Notes under the pieces: model-generated
Told to the model about the DNA's origin: nothing
Seen by the model: only the letters and a program-made list of their open reading frames with translations
Databases searched by the model: none
Shown here: positions 11,701-26,606 of the stretch, piece by piece
How the letters are laid out: every line of letters begins with the position of its first letter
Numbering within the stretch: the first letter of the stretch is position 1
Source: Campylorhamphus procurvoides
Taxonomy: Eukaryota > Chordata > Aves > Passeriformes > Dendrocolaptidae
Length of the DNA stretch: 64,000 nucleotides
Assembly (NCBI GenBank): GCA_013396655.1
Contig: WBMV01001910.1
Location: 744,001-808,000 of the forward strand
Direction of reading: 5' to 3'
Translations under genes and position numbers: made by a program

Positions 11701-14149
11701 ATCTTCATTGCTTCATTTTTACACAGAAGAGTTAAATAGTTTTGTCTTGGGAATGCTGTAGCCATAGACAGTCTTGGTTTGGCTTTGAAGATATCAAATG
11801 ACTGTCAATATTCAAAGTTACATTCTACAAATTCTACTAGTTTTTAACATTATGTATAGCTCTACATTGCAATCCAGTTCTTGCTTTATACTCCTTTGTG
11901 AAAAGGCAGAGGACATAGGCCAGTAATAAATATGTTACCTAAGAAGAGCACTCAAAATAACCAAGCAATCAGACTATAAAAATCATAAATGTATAGAGTG
12001 TTGCTATTTTAAAGTCATATAAGTTTGATTTTTTTTTGTACAGATATAGTCAGGAAGATTCATAAAATACTGACCTAGGCACTCCACTTTCTCCTTAGGG
12101 ATATGTCCAGATTCAGATTACGTGTTTGCCAGCACTGCCTTTAAATCCCTGTGAAAACACAGATTGTGTTTGCCTGATCTGAAGTCTGCTGCAGTCACTA
12201 GGAATCTCTCTAATGCTCCTTCGTGCATCCCTTTTCTCTTCTATCAGGTTGTTCTCTTGAGATCCTCATAATGACCTCTGAGCACCTTCCAGCTGTGCAA
12301 GTGAAATACACGGTGTGTTTCTTTGCTCACCATCTTTCTCTCAGAAATGCCTGCACAGTTTGGTGTAGTGTTCACTAGGATCTTCTTCTTCTTTTGAAAG
12401 TGATGTGACCATTGAATTTTGAAAAATATTTCAATGCATAAATTCCATGTGCTTAAAATTTGACTGATGTAACATTTTCCAAGGACACATAATCAAGGAC
12501 AAGAGCATAAAGAATGATTTCCTGTTGATAAATGCGGTTGGTATGAGGGTTGAAATCTCCATTCTAGAAAAAGAAAAGGAGACTTTTCTGCTCGCTCTAT
12601 AAGGCCAAGATTTCCTTCAAGATGTTTTACATTCCTTCAGCAACAAATAGTGTAACAATCAATTAGCAATGCGGAGAAAGCATTCTCATTATGCAAATTT
12701 TCAGTAAGCAGCTAAGTCCTACACCTTCCCAGTGAGTCACACTGTCCTCCTTTTATGGATGGAGAAACAGAAACATGCCCATGAACATGCAGAAGGGTAG
12801 TGTTCAGTGGTAAGAATAAAATGCAAGACTTTGCACTGTCAAATCAGAACAGTGACCACTGGGTTGTGTGGCTGGTTGTGGCCATAGTGCTACCCAAGGT
12901 TACAGAAGAGAAGCCCCAGGGGCACTAACTGGCCTTACTGGCCCTGCACAGCCCCACCTTGGGCCTTCCCACGCCCCTGTCCATGAACCAGGACTTCATC
13001 TAGCTCAGCAGCCTTGGGTTATCAGTCCCTGTCCCAGTGGCACTACAGGAGTGTCAGTCTCCAGCCACACTCTCTGGATGGACTCCGTGAATGCATCTTG
13101 TAGCTTCTCTCCTGTTGGGCCCCTGGTCTCAGCCACCTTTGCTCCTGGTTGGCTCCCCTGGTCCATCACCTGCTCTGTTGGGGCTGTTGTTGGTATGACC
13201 CCAAGATCAGCCCCCAGTTCTGCTCCTGGGCTCAGTCTCTGCATAATAGGTTAACAGACATAATATTACCTCTAAATCTCTGAACTGTAGGAATGTTTAT
13301 GATGAATTATATGTTTTTGAATTTTTTTAATTTTAAAATTGAACATTATGCAGGGATATGTTTGTGTTTTGCAGGTTATATTTTCATCAAAGCATTAATT
13401 CAAGAACCAAGAAAACATATAGTTAGATATTGCTAATCCAAGGATAAGGAACAGGAATGCCAATTTCTCATTTCATAAACATAAGACAGCAAAATAAAAC
13501 TCAGAAGTCTGTTTGTGTGAGTGTGTGGATGATGGCCATCATATGTGAAAGAATGAATAGAAGTAAGTGTATGAAAGTATGATCATAGACATGTTCTGTT
13601 TTACTCACAAAATACACAACCAAGCTATCTCATCTATGCATAAGCACCCTCAGATGAACAACAGAAGACACATGACCCTGAATGAAATACAGTTATTCCT
13701 TTACAGAGATATTTAGTTTCAAAAAACGTTTTTAAGAGTTTCAATAAAAGTTTTCAAGAACAAACCCTGTATTTAAAAACATCCTCAGAAAAGGTTAAAA
13801 GTCAAAGAAACACACAAACCCTAAAAAATCATTAGGGTTGTTTGTTTCATTAAAGTCACTTGCTCATGGGTCAGTTTTAATAAAGATTTTTAGAAGTTTT
13901 GCTTAAATAAATATCTTTAAGAATAAAACTCTGAAAGGAAACAACAAGAATTAATTAGGTAGTTTGCTTGATTAGCTGAACACTTTTCATATTAGTCTAT
14001 GGTTGAAAGAAAATACTTATTGCAGTAGCATTTGTAATTTTTGTATCCTTTTGCATTTTATTATGTATCCCCCGCTTACTTTCCTGTTTTATTAATAGAA
14101 GTTTCTCTCAAGTGTTTGTTTGCAGCAAAGAAAACAAAAAAGGGAGAAT

Positions 14150-14579
14150 TGTCGGGAACATCTGGAAACTGTCTATCAACGAGAAAGATGTTAACAGGAC
14201 TATCCAGCCGGCCTTGGAGCTGTAAAGGGAGGAAAAAAGCTCTCCTCCCCAAGCCTTGAGAATTCACAGAAGAAGAGATAATTCAAGACTTGTCTAGTAA
14301 ATCACTAGCTTAGTTTAAAAGCCCTAATTGTTTTAGGTTTGTAATTAGTTTGTAGTTATCTGTAAGAATTCCTTTGCTTTCCTCCTATCTGAGTACTATG
14401 ATATGTAACCACCCAGAGCCCCCCTCCTCACTCAGCACAAATGTTATCTTGTTACACCTACTACCCCTATATATTGTGAAGCATGCTTTCAATAAAGGTT
14501 TTCAGTTATTGCCCCCTAACTGGGAACATCTAGATTATTAGCTGCCAACCTGCAGGATGGTGCTCAGGGTGCCCTAACA
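14150..14579 (+). mobile_element. Retroviral LTR (ERVK-like), probably a 3' LTR
   Basis: A 430-bp element starts TGTCGGGAACATCTGG and ends GTGCCCTAACA. It contains a CTATATATT box and AATAAAGG near 14490. Immediately before it is a purine tract AAAAAAGGGAGAA (14137-14148) that resembles a polypurine tract, which suggests this is a 3' LTR retaining a little internal sequence. No 5' LTR was seen upstream and no exact target duplication was found. It lies in LAPTM4B intron 1, antisense to the gene. Confidence 0.75.
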
Positions 14580-17500
14580 GGAGACTGGACAGAGACCCCC
14601 ATGGAATGTCCTAGAAATACCCAATCATCCTCTTGTCCTGATATGGAAATAAAAAAGTAATTTTAAAAAATCCAAAAATCCTACTTCCCTGATAGCCAGA
14701 TGAAATACATCCACCTTCTTGTCAATGAAGAGGAGGAAAATAACTCTGCTTTGTAGAGATCCCATAATGTACCACATAAAGGCAGAAAGAGGATAGGCAG
14801 ATAGATAGTCCAAATATTGGAGCATTAATTGGATTTCCTGCTCTGCACTTACAAAACATAATTTCAGATTTGAGTAGAAGATAATTTAAACAGCAACAAC
14901 TGTGAGAAGAGGTGCAGCAGGCATGAGGGAGAAAGTCAGCATGTGTCGAGACTGGGGCCAGCACTGCTGGCCACTGCTGCTGCTTCCCCCTGCACTGCCA
15001 TAAAGAACCAGCAGCTTGTGCACAATGTGTGCTGCTGGAGAGAGTGCTGCTAGAGAGAACGTGCACCATTTAGGATGCAAGGAAGCAACCTCATGTCTTC
15101 TACAGACAGCATCCAGCATTTAGAAACTATATAATGAACCACAATTTCAGACCTTGAGAGGCTTTCTTTTCCATGTAATTTGTTCAGAGATCAGCAGTGA
15201 ATTGTGGTAACCTGTGTGGAAAAAATGGTGGGGAGGGAAGGTGTCAGGAACCACTGCATCAACAGGTGATGAGAAAATGAGAGCCACTATAATTCCAGAG
15301 CCTCCACAGAAGTGCAGCTCCATGGTATCTACCCAGACTATTGCAAAATAAAATTAGTTTCAGCAGCTACTAAGGGCATGCCATTAACACACAGATCTAC
15401 TCCTGATTCCTAATTCAAGCAGACAGAGAAATGCTCTTGCCAGCGACTTACATAGATGTCTGTAACACTATAATAACTGTCTGGAGTTACAAGGGCTTAA
15501 TTTTTCCCTGTCTTTCTCCAGCTTGCAGTCAAGAGCGGAAATAAAATTGCTCTGGTAAAGGAGTTTAGAAGAGGAAATACTAAACTCACTTTAAATCAAT
15601 ACACTGCATTAAAAATACCTTCTACAAATATTCTACTACAGTTCTCCCAAGACTTCCTAATGCAGTGAAGAGAGATCCCTATATTTACAGGAAAAAGGAA
15701 GGCAAATTCCCTAGCTTTATTTCTGTTGAGGGTTCAATTTCTAACTGAACCCATGCATGTGGCACTCTGAATGCTGTCTCTGTGGTGAAAGATGTACGTA
15801 CAGTTTTAATTTTGTCCATTTTCAGCCTCACTGAACTCAAGAGAGATCCATTTAAGCACACTAAAATCTCTGCATTGGTGGAGAACTAACTCCCTATTTT
15901 AATGACAGTGAGCACCCCAGTAATGAGTAGGTATAAAAATATGATACTTTTAGGTAAGGGAAGAAAAACAGAAAACTGAAAACATAAGCTTTGTTTTTAT
16001 GATCTAGAAAATACTGACAAAAATAATTTAATGAAAATATTCTGGGCTATCCTCCAGCTTCCTGTAACCCCTATTAGTGAATTGAAATACCGTGACTGAT
16101 GGGGCAGCTAGTTACAGAAAACATCACTGTAGCTTATTCTGTAGACCCAAGCCTCACCCAATATGAGCTACCAGATGAAAGAGGAGATGATGTTTCTGAC
16201 AAAAATGGTTGTGACTGAGCAGCAAATAACAGCAGCTTTCTCCAAGGTCTTTGAACAGTGAGCCACTGCAGGGTGTCACTGACCAAGGCTCCTAAACTTT
16301 GGCCAGGTTTTGAACTGGCACACACAATTTGCAATACCTCATAAAACTGGCAGGGTTAAATTTATTATCCTCTACAGAGATATTACTGAAGCAAATCACC
16401 AAGGACATTAATTTTAATAGTAAGAAATCCCAATTGTTTTTAATAGAACTGAAGAAAATCTCAAGCAGAACTCCCGTATTCAATATCTTTCTTCAAAAAC
16501 CTCAGGGCAAGTTTTTTACTCTAGGTACGTTGTAGAAACTACAGAAACAAAACTCCGGTCTTAAACTACTTTTGCTCTTTGAAACTAAACAGAAGAATAT
16601 TTTCTAGTATTGGATATTTGAAGTCAGTGTTACTATTGGAAAAAATAAGAATGTACAGAAAATTTCTATTTAAGTATCTCAACACCTCTATTTCTCCCCA
16701 TCTACCTTTTCCTTCTCACTTGGCATGTTCTTTTCCTTTTTTTTTTTATTTAGCATAAAAAGTATTAAGCAAAGCACACTTTTGTTCATCAAGAGGGCAC
16801 AAGAACTCTACAAAAGTAAACTCTACAAAAGTAAAAAAATCAAGTTCCAGGTTTAACTCCATAACTCAGGACAGATTTGCACTATCTGAGATGCCTTTCC
16901 CAAAGTTCTGTTAGCATTGATGATGAGATGAGGTTTATGAACCATTGCCCTGTATGGGCAGATTTTTCTATCTGATTTCTCTCTCTCCCCCAGTCATGCA
17001 AAATTTTATGTTTGTTGGGCATTTTGTTTTTTTTTTTTGTCTGAATTCTGATTAAAGAAGAAACAAGGAGTCAATTTTTAGCAATCAAGGTTTTAGAGCT
17101 GAATGCTGTAGAGAGCAGGAAACAATGCAAGAAGGAACGAGGTCCCTTCTGTGTGCCCAAGTTTCTTTACAAGTCTCATGGCAATGATTCAATCACTTCC
17201 CCTTCAGGGTACAGGAGCTACATCTGAGCACTCCTCAGCCACTCGCCTGAACTCCAGGAAAGGAGCAGCAGGAGAACCCTGGCTATCAGAGTTCTCTCTT
17301 TTTTGTGCTGTGCAAGCCTTCTGCCTCTTGCTAATGAAATTGTTTCAACTCCCCAGTGAAGCGGAACAAGCTACTGATATGTTAGTGATGCACAAGTTAA
17401 TAAGTGGTTCAAGGTAGGAAACCCAGTCACATTCAGTTATCTTTCCATCCAATGGAACAAAACAGCCTAAAGAGAAATTGAAAGATGGTTACTTAAACTG

Positions 17501-20500
17501 AGGTTAAAATGGGATCTTTCACTCCTTTGACCAGTGAAACACATTATCAGACATTATTACTGAAGCCAAAGGTTGGAGGAATACAGAAAAGGATGAGCTA
17601 TTTATTCAGGAAATACAAGTGCTTAACTGAAATACAAAACATTTTAAAAACCAAATATAAGCCTTCCTGCTTAAGGTCATTGCCCAATCCTGTAATAATA
17701 GGAGAGTAAAAAAATAACCTTGTGCCTTCACAAGTTGTTCTTTCTTACTTCCCTACTGCACTGGAATAGGGAGAGCATTAGTCAGGTCCGAAGTACAGAT
17801 TAGGTTTTTATGTTCTTTAATCTGGAGAAGACAGCATAGAGTCTCCAATTCTTGTTGCTTCTTTTCTATATTACGCATGAGAAGTCAAAGAATCATCCGG
17901 GCAGGCTCAGAGTATCATAATACAGAGTTCATATAATAGAGAGGATATAATAGAAAGCTGCATAAAGTATTTCAGTTGGATTTTATACATAATTTCAACT
18001 TCAATTGCCAAGACACCAAACACTGAACTTTAAGGCTATGCTGATTTAATTGATATAGGAAGTCCAGCACAATTTATCAGCACTCTTCCATACAAATGAC
18101 TCAACTATTGCCTACTGCCAGCCTTTTAACAGTCTTAAAACCCAAACCACAAGCTGTTATTAATAAAATATGGTAATGATTAAATTTATTAAAAAAATAG
18201 ATAGTGCAGGACGCATGCTAGAGGTTTCTGCCTCCCTGGAGTATAATTCGTTATACACTTAATCTTAGTTCTTTCCTGGTTTATGGAAGTAGGCCTATTT
18301 TTATGCAAATGTATTAGTGAATTCCTTGTTACTTTTACATTGTATTTAAAGTTGAACCTGTATCTGAGCAAAGTGCTGAAAATGATTGTTGAGGTCTACT
18401 GCCCAGCAAGACCTCCAGGGAAATATTTATGGGGAAATATATACCGATATTCAAAATATACCACTGCCACATCAACTCAGCATTTCTTCTAAAGGGCATC
18501 TTGGTTCAGTATGCAGTGCAGAACCAGCAAAGAACTGGTATGCAATAAAACCTCAGTAGAAATAACATTGTTCAACTGGTCAGTTGGGATTTGGTTAGTT
18601 TCTTCATTTGTCCTTGACTTAAAAAAAAAACGCATGTTTGAGTCCTGCAGGTGACTGTGAAAGGTTGAGGGCAGAGCTGCTAAAGTGTGGCTGTGATGTG
18701 GCAGCTCCCATGCATGGGTTTGGACCTTTGTGTGAACTTCTGACAGAGGATGGGCCAGGCATCAGCTGTATTTGGGTACCTGGGCTTGACTGCTCAAGGC
18801 AGCTGGCCCTAACCAGCAGCTGGTGTGTCTTACTCACACCAGCCCACAACACTGGCTGTGCTCAGATTCACCTCTAGACTCTTTGGACATGTCACTGCAC
18901 TGATGAGAGGACTGTGCTCCAGCTTTTGATAGCAAGCCACATGCGCCCATTAAATTAAAACAAAACAGAACACAACAAATCTTTGATCAATTATTCCTAT
19001 GTAGCCACCACAGGCAATATCCACAGAAGCCATACAAGGGACTGCATCCTTGAATCACTCTGAAACCCAAGGCAGAGATTAGTCATGCAAGGCAGAAGTG
19101 GAAGGATGGTACAGTAGAGATAATTACTGAAATAGTAAAGAACATGATCGCATGCATCCGGTCTGTCTGGGCACAGCTGTTTCTCTGTTGAGAAATGCAT
19201 CTCTGCACGGCGAAAATCTCCCACAAACCTGTGTTTCTGCCAAAATCATTTGTCCTTTCTGTTTTAAGTAGCTTAATATATCTCCAGATAGAACAAGACC
19301 TTGCTCAGCACATGCCAGCAATGAAATGATAAACAGTCACGGGCATTCTAACAAGCTCTTCCAAGGCTGGGTACTAGGATGACAGCACTCTGAGCTGACT
19401 GCAGACATCTGAAAGAGAGCTGACCCACAGGAGGTCCAGGAGCAGTGCACTAGGCTCAAATCCAGATTATTTCTTCAGTGATGCCTCCCTGGCAGATTCA
19501 CCTCAGACAGAACAGGAGCACTCTCTTGTACTTTGAGCAGCAACTGTGGGGTTTAGATTCTTATTCTGCTCCTTGGAGATCTGGGGCTTTAAACCTCCAG
19601 CCCTGCTGGAAAACAGCACAGAAATGCCGCTGCACATTTTCAAGCCTTGACCACTTCAAAGTTCCAGTCAAAGCATAAGCCTCAGAATAAGACTAGAGAA
19701 AAAGAAAGCAGTCAAGGAAATTAATTCCTGGCTATTTTGCAACATCCGTTCCATATGTCCAGGAATATTTAAGACTAATTGCATTTTCACTGACGTCAGT
19801 CTAATCAACGATCAGTTTACGAAGCTTAATGTGTTCTCCTCTGGCTGACTAGGAGATACATATTAACCTTCAACAGACTTCTAAACACATTTTACTTGAT
19901 TAATGTAATAACTCCTCTCCTTTCTATAAATATATTCATGATTTTTGTATAAAAACACATGTAATTATAGCATACTGGACTTTTAATAGGATTCTTTCCT
20001 TCAACAAGCATTTTTGTAAACTTTGCTGCTCTTACAACCAACCATCTGTTTTCTCACTGGAGGAGACAACTGTTCCCTGTAATCCCAGTGAATTTATTAT
20101 CCAATTGAAGGCCTTAATAAGAAAAAAAAAAGGGTATTTTACAAGGGTTTGCAACTTCTGAATTGATAATCATATTGATTAGGTGAGACAACTGTGCCAT
20201 TTTCTTGCGACAACTGATGCAGATTATCAGCTGTCATTGCAATGATTCACATATTCCATGAAATATCCTACTGTGGTATTTGGGGATAAAAGAAAAATGG
20301 CCTATGTTAGTGGATTAGAGCTTAAGGAAGTTTTCATAAATACTTGTGTTGTGTTACAGACTAATAAACATTTCAGTAAATGCATGGACTGCCAAAAGAC
20401 GCTTCCAAGAAATTTCGTCCCTTCATTGACTTAAAAAGTTTTTATAAGAAAAACATTAATAAGCACACTGATGTATGACAGAATCCGGGGAGGACTAATA

Positions 20501-23500
20501 AAATGCTGCTTCTGCTTCTCTATGCAAAGCAGCAAAGACACAAACCTGGCTATTTTCACTCAGAACAGAAAGCACAGGTAACTTGGGATATAATGTACCA
20601 ATCAATCCACCCTTTTTTCAGATAATCTCTCTTGCCTGCTCATGGGTGGATTCTGCCACTCAGAGGCAAGTGATTAGGGTCTTTGCAAGCTACCTTACTG
20701 ATTGTGCAATTTAAATTTCTCCCATTTGTTCCTTTATTTTGTAAATCAACCGAAGAGGACCTGAAGCATGAATTGGAGAAAGGAGGTGGGATACGGCCCT
20801 GCACTGCAGAAACTGATGTGAGCTTGTGCATAGCAGGGAGTTCTTTGAGGAGTTCTCCTGATGCCATTCTTGAAGCTATTAACTGTTATATTATTTAATA
20901 TTGCCCCTCTAGAAAAGCTACAATCAGAATGTAGTTACTGAGGTCTTTCAGATAATTGTTTTTCATGCCAATGATCAATATTGCTCTTTATTCTTTGCTC
21001 TAACACACCTAAAATGCATACATGTGCTTTCAGTTTCTTAAGAAAACACCATACAAGGCCTGAACAGATATTTGTGTGCAGAATCGGTCATTTAATTCCC
21101 ACTGGTCTTGAAGAATATAATAGATGCAATCCAGTCCAAGAACATACACCCTGAATCTCTCCTGACTCAGTCTCAGCTGGATATTCAACATGTACATCAG
21201 CCATCAGGGAAATCTTTGAAAGTAATATTCATCTTTTTCTTTTTTCATAATGAATTACACTATGAATTTTCCTCTCCACTCTCCTCAAGAGCAAGCATGT
21301 GCACAGGAAGAGTCTAATGAGTTACTTGGGAATGCTACTGATTTTTTTTGTGGTCTCAGCTTTCACCCTATGAGGGCAAATACGGGCAAAACAAAAACTA
21401 AGGAAGATTTTATAGACATGGCACTTGGGACATAAATACCTAGACACTTAAGCAATTTCTACTAGAAGAATTGGGAATCAAAAATCATTTCAGATTATAT
21501 CATGACCCCTTCACGGGCCAGTGGAGAAAGTTCACATGCTGCTGACACTACATCTCCTACCAAGGGATGGGAATTAGCCATGGCATTGGCACCACCCAGC
21601 TCTTCCTTCTGAAGGTATGGCCCAGGATTGGGCCATGGAGGGGCAATCACCTGGTGGACTCATAACACGCCCCATTCTGCCAGACTTCTCTCCCCAGTGT
21701 CACCAGTAGTGGACTGTTGCTGGAGGTGGTAAAGGCAGCCTGCAGGATAATCTGACCCAACATCCCAGCTATATCACATTGGCAAACACGGGAAGAGACA
21801 TCCGTGGCTGACAGGAAGTACCTGAGCCTTCAGTGAGCTGGCCACTCATACAGAGATAAAGTGGGAAGTCCTTTATTTTAGCTCATTTTGTTCCATATAA
21901 AACAAAAGAAAGATGATTTTCTAAGTGAAACACAAGACCTCATACTTGTATGCATGAGAATTTCCACAACTTGGCACTGGGATAACACACCAGGCTTTCT
22001 AATGGTGCAATTTTCCCCTTTTCACAACTTCAGTTCTTTTTTCAGTTCTCAAACTCTCAGATTCCCACAGGTTTGAAAACAATTAAGAACGTCACCTTTC
22101 CTTAGAATTGCTTTGTTTTCCCTGGAAGGGCCTGGGAGTGAGGTTCAAGGGATCCTCACTTACAACTCCTTGCTGCTGTGAGTAGTTTCTGACAATGTAA
22201 AGGTTGCAGGAGTGCAGTCAGAGCAGCTTGGAAGGATCTCAGTGTAGGTACTTTGTTTACATGAGCAGTCACTGTTGATCTCTATCCCCTGCCAAGTAAA
22301 CCAAGATTACTGAAATCTTCTAATGGGTATTTAAGCATGCTGCCATACATGCTGTTTCCATGAGGCTTCAAAAGGACCAGGAAATAAATGCGGCCAAGTC
22401 ACAAAATACATATTTTCATTCTCCTTTTGACATCAGATCAAGTGCATTCTACTGATCTTGGCAGGGTGTTCAACCTGTAAATCAATGAGACCATAGCAAG
22501 CTATGCTTTTCTTTTGCTTTACAATATAAAGAGGCCACAATCAGTACATTTTTTCATCCATTAGGATTCAACCCTTTTATTAAAAAATGACTGGGATACA
22601 GACAGAAATTATACACACTTTCAGCTGTATATTTAGAGAAATACAGAACTGAAATGTCACAACTAGCATTTCATGCTGAGCTTTCCACAAATAGCAGCTC
22701 AAATATTGAAGCCACCCTGGCTAAAAACTTCGGCTTGCTCTATTTATGTTCTTACCACACACCCTTCAGCAAGACACACACAACTCAGTAACTTGGGGTT
22801 ATAAAAGGTTCTCGGCTTTCCATTAGTTTTTATTTTTAGCCCCTCACTGTCAGGGCCTCAGGGAGTGCAGAGGGAGGGCAGCAGCTCCCCAGGAGTGGCA
22901 ATGGCTCTTGGGGACTGTGGGACCATGGGGAGGAACAGCCTGTGTCCAGGGACTGCTGCAGGAGGCACTGGGCACACAGAGCTCAAAAAGGAAAGCTCCT
23001 TCTTACAACATATATGTTTTTGAACTGATATCTTAAAATTTCATCTTCTCCTCGCCCAAGTCAATCAGAAGTAAGTCCTGCTATCCCAGATGGTGTTGGT
23101 GAATCCTTGGGGTGTGCAGAAACCCCACTGCCAGGAGAGTGGGAAATCCTTTCATGACACTGCCAGCACATTTGATGTAGCTCCTTCTTTGTGTTTTAGA
23201 TAAGGAAAGTGGAATCCATTTCCTCAGGAAGCAGACATGCTGTGTTTATAAATGCTGTCACTGACCAGAGTGTTATTCTGACTCACCAGCACTTACTGGG
23301 TCACTTGGAAATAACAGAAATACCAGCTTTCCTCTGAACTCTGGCACCTGGGGGAGATCAAAACTGAAGCTGGCTCATTTCAGCTCTGTCACTGCCCTGA
23401 TCAGCATGGGATACAACTGTCTGGGACAAAAGTAAGCAAACTGTTTCTGTGTCACTATTGTGACCTCTGAGTTTATATGATAATACAGAGAGGTGTAAAG

Positions 23501-25023
23501 TCCATTACAACGGGATAAAACCCCAAACATTAATAACCAGCTGAACCAAACTGGTCCTCAGGTTTGAAATAAATATTAACCTCCAGCCAGCCTTACTACT
23601 GTCATTTTAATCTTCATCATAATGTTTGTATTTAACATTGCAGCACCCCCTGTTAAGCTTTTCTCCCCAAGGCAGCACACTAGTTCCTGAAGTACAGGCC
23701 ATTCTGTGACCCATTTAGATATTCTTTTCAGGAAGTGCTGCTCCAAACTTTACAAGCCACCGTTTACCCTGAAGTACGTCAGTGCTCTGTGACAGTATGT
23801 ATATTGCACTATGTATGCTATACTGCAATGCCATGCAATGCTTGTTATATTGCTCTAAAGGCAGACTGATGGCTCGACCAGGAAGGAACTACTGAAACAC
23901 AATAGCTGTAGAAACATTACCATTCTGAGATCCATTATGTTCTAAAACAGAGCAAAGTTAAATATTTATTTCCCAGCTATTGATACTTTATGAATCCATT
24001 GTAAGTGTCTGTGGCTGCTCTGCCTGTGTTGGAAAAGCAGTGTTCCTGCCCATTACCTATGTGGGAAAGACGTCTCAACAGCAGCACTGATAACTCCACC
24101 TGCACACAGCTCCTCACTTTCTCCACTATTTGTAGGATCACAAAAATCCAAATAAAATATTAAAACTAAAGAGCTAAACCATCATCTCAGAGAAATCCAC
24201 TATTTTTTCCATATTTATTCAGGTATGGCATTCTGCCTTCTGAAATTATACTAACTCGAAACTGGTTCAACATGTGAAAATGCTATTTTAGAAGCCTGCC
24301 AAAACTTTTAAGCTACTGTTTTTCCCTCTTTCAGATGCTTCTGCTACTGAATCATTGCATTCATGGTCATAGAATCAATAAAACTTATACTTCACAGGTA
24401 GTGAGATGAGGAAAAGCAACAAGAAAATTATTCATTCTCTAGGGGAATGCTTTTTCCTCAAGTAATTTCCTGTAAAACATAATGGCCATATACAGAATAC
24501 ATGTTGGTGTGGCAAAAAATCAGAAGGGGTTTTGTTTGAACTTAATTTGAGGTAATATTCATGGCTCATGTGTGGTTTGGAGTAATGCAACCACCCAAAA
24601 TGCACGCAGAGCTAAAAAAAATGCCACCAGGACACCTATTTTTGAGTAAACCCTCAGTAGCACATGGTACCAAATCATAACTGTTCTTCTGAGACAAAAC
24701 AAACTTTTTGAATATGACTTTGTCGACCAAACGTTTCAACCTGGGCCATTTATTCAAGGAGCTACCTCTTCCTTACTTATTGTTTCCTAACTTTGTAAGC
24801 TACCAAAAAGGCTTAGAATTTATTACAAACATGCATCTAAATCTCTATTTCTAATGGTTACATTTAAAAATCTAAATATTTGCAGTGGGGGAGAAACCAC
24901 AGAAATGTGCACCTTGAGATGTTATAATTTTGAAGTAATTCAGAAGTCTGCCCTGAAAAAATTATGAAAGCCAAAGAAGCAAAGTAGGAAGAGGTATAAA
25001 ATAAGGAAATACCTGTCCATTAG

Positions 25024-25038
25024 AAAAAAAAAAAAAAA
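25024..25038. repeat. Homopolymer run of 15 A
   Basis: Uninterrupted A15 in LAPTM4B intron 1. No retrocopy or SINE was recognised directly upstream. Confidence 0.95.
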
Positions 25039-26606
25039 CCAATATTTTACTGCAAAATCTATTTGAAATTAGGCCACTGGTATTTAAATGTTAGTAACAT
25101 TAGGTAACAGATCCATAAAGCTGCCAGGCTTTTCTTTGTATCCAAACCCAGGTGATACACTTCCCTCTTCCTCAAATATCTTTAGGTCTGAACAGCTAAA
25201 ATACCTGTCTTTGTGGAGCCAAAGCAAAAATGCTTCATTCAAGTGACAGCAGAAATAATAAGCCTCTCCAAAGAAATATTCAAAAGCTTTCAGGTCACAT
25301 TAAAACTTATTGCAACTTCAATGCAGCCAAAGAAGGGCATCTTTTACAATACTGTCAGTTTTCCAGGTGCTCCAGGCTGTGGATATTGCAGTTAATTATA
25401 TTTTATTAAACCAGGAACGAGAAATGGTTCAACTAATGTACCATTTTCTCAGTGGTGAAATATGTATTTTACAGGACACAGAGCATTTTGTATGATTTCT
25501 AGGACATGAATATCAACCTAGTTTTTTTTATTACACTGGTTGAATTTATTTAATGAGCTGTCCTACAATGGAGGCCAGTCCTGCATTTTTCACTTGCTTC
25601 TGCAGAAAATTTCTGCAGGGAGCAAATAAGCCTGAGTCTAATCTGCTTCCGTCTGCAATCACTTGAAAAACCATGCTTGGCAAACAGCTTTGCACAGCCT
25701 TGCCATCCTCACACCAAGAGACTGAGCAGGCTGAGAAGTGCCATCTATGTCACCTACAGCGACGAGCCAGATCTTTTTATTCTGCAAATCCTGCGACTGT
25801 GGCAGGGCCAGATCTGGGAAAGCTGCTTTTCCTGCACTGCTAGCCCAGGAATGGAGAAACAATTGTCAAGGCACGGGAGGAACTGAATGTGCCTCCTCCT
25901 CACTGAGTCCTTCCCCCGTCTAAGTAACAGGGTGCCAAACAGCCTCTCGTTATTGATGCCTCCAGGGTCAATTCCTCGCTCATGTCCTGTAACCCTGGCA
26001 GAGGAAAGATGCCCTTCCAGTCCCCGGGAACAGCTACCTGGAAGGTTTCAGCTCTCTGCCTTATACACCAAAACATCACTGAGAAACTATTACCTGCCAA
26101 ACAAGGGACAACGGTGACGAGAACACCCGACTGCTTCATGAAGCAGCGACCAGAGATGATAAAACAGGATTTTGTGTGAGGTGTGGTGGGGGCAGCCCTG
26201 CTGGAGCTCAGGCACCGGCGAGGCCTGTGAGCTGCTGCCAGACACACCGCCCCGAAGTTTGGGGGAACCCCTCCCCCCACGGGTCTTCATTCAGCACATT
26301 TTCATCCCCCAAAAAGCTTTCTGCCTGCGATCCCGTCGAGCCTGCCCGTGCACTGTATCTCCTGCGCCCGCTCCCCTGACCCTTAAACACGCACACGCTT
26401 CATGTCCCAGTTTAGGCAGAGCCGAGATCCCAGGATGTGCCCCGCGGGGGGAAGCGCTGGCACTGCCTGCGCATTACGCTGCTGTAGCAGCAGGAGTCCC
26501 CCCCAAAACCTCCTGGGCTGCTGCCCTGGGCATCCCCCATCCCCGGAGCGCCCGCTCGGGCCGCGCCTGCAGCCGCAGCGGGGCGGGGAGAGCCGGCGGC
26601 GCTTAC

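Larger units (their letters stand above)
9490..26606 (-). other. LAPTM4B: LAPTM4B intron 1
   Basis: A 17-kb first intron. It holds a CR1 remnant near 10760-11700, a GC-rich block at about 12860-13260 of unknown origin, the LTR at 14150-14579 and an A15 run. The remainder (14600-26100) is AT-rich unique-looking DNA in which I recognise nothing. Confidence 0.85.

Noticed and set aside
14041..14259. Possible retroviral env tail upstream of the LTR at 14150
   Set aside because: The frame crosses the LTR boundary and shows no convincing family motif. Only the polypurine-like tract is supported.
23800..23880. Possible hairpin around ATGCTATACTGCAATGCCAT
   Set aside because: The pairing is short and imperfect, and no extended stem of microRNA length could be drawn.
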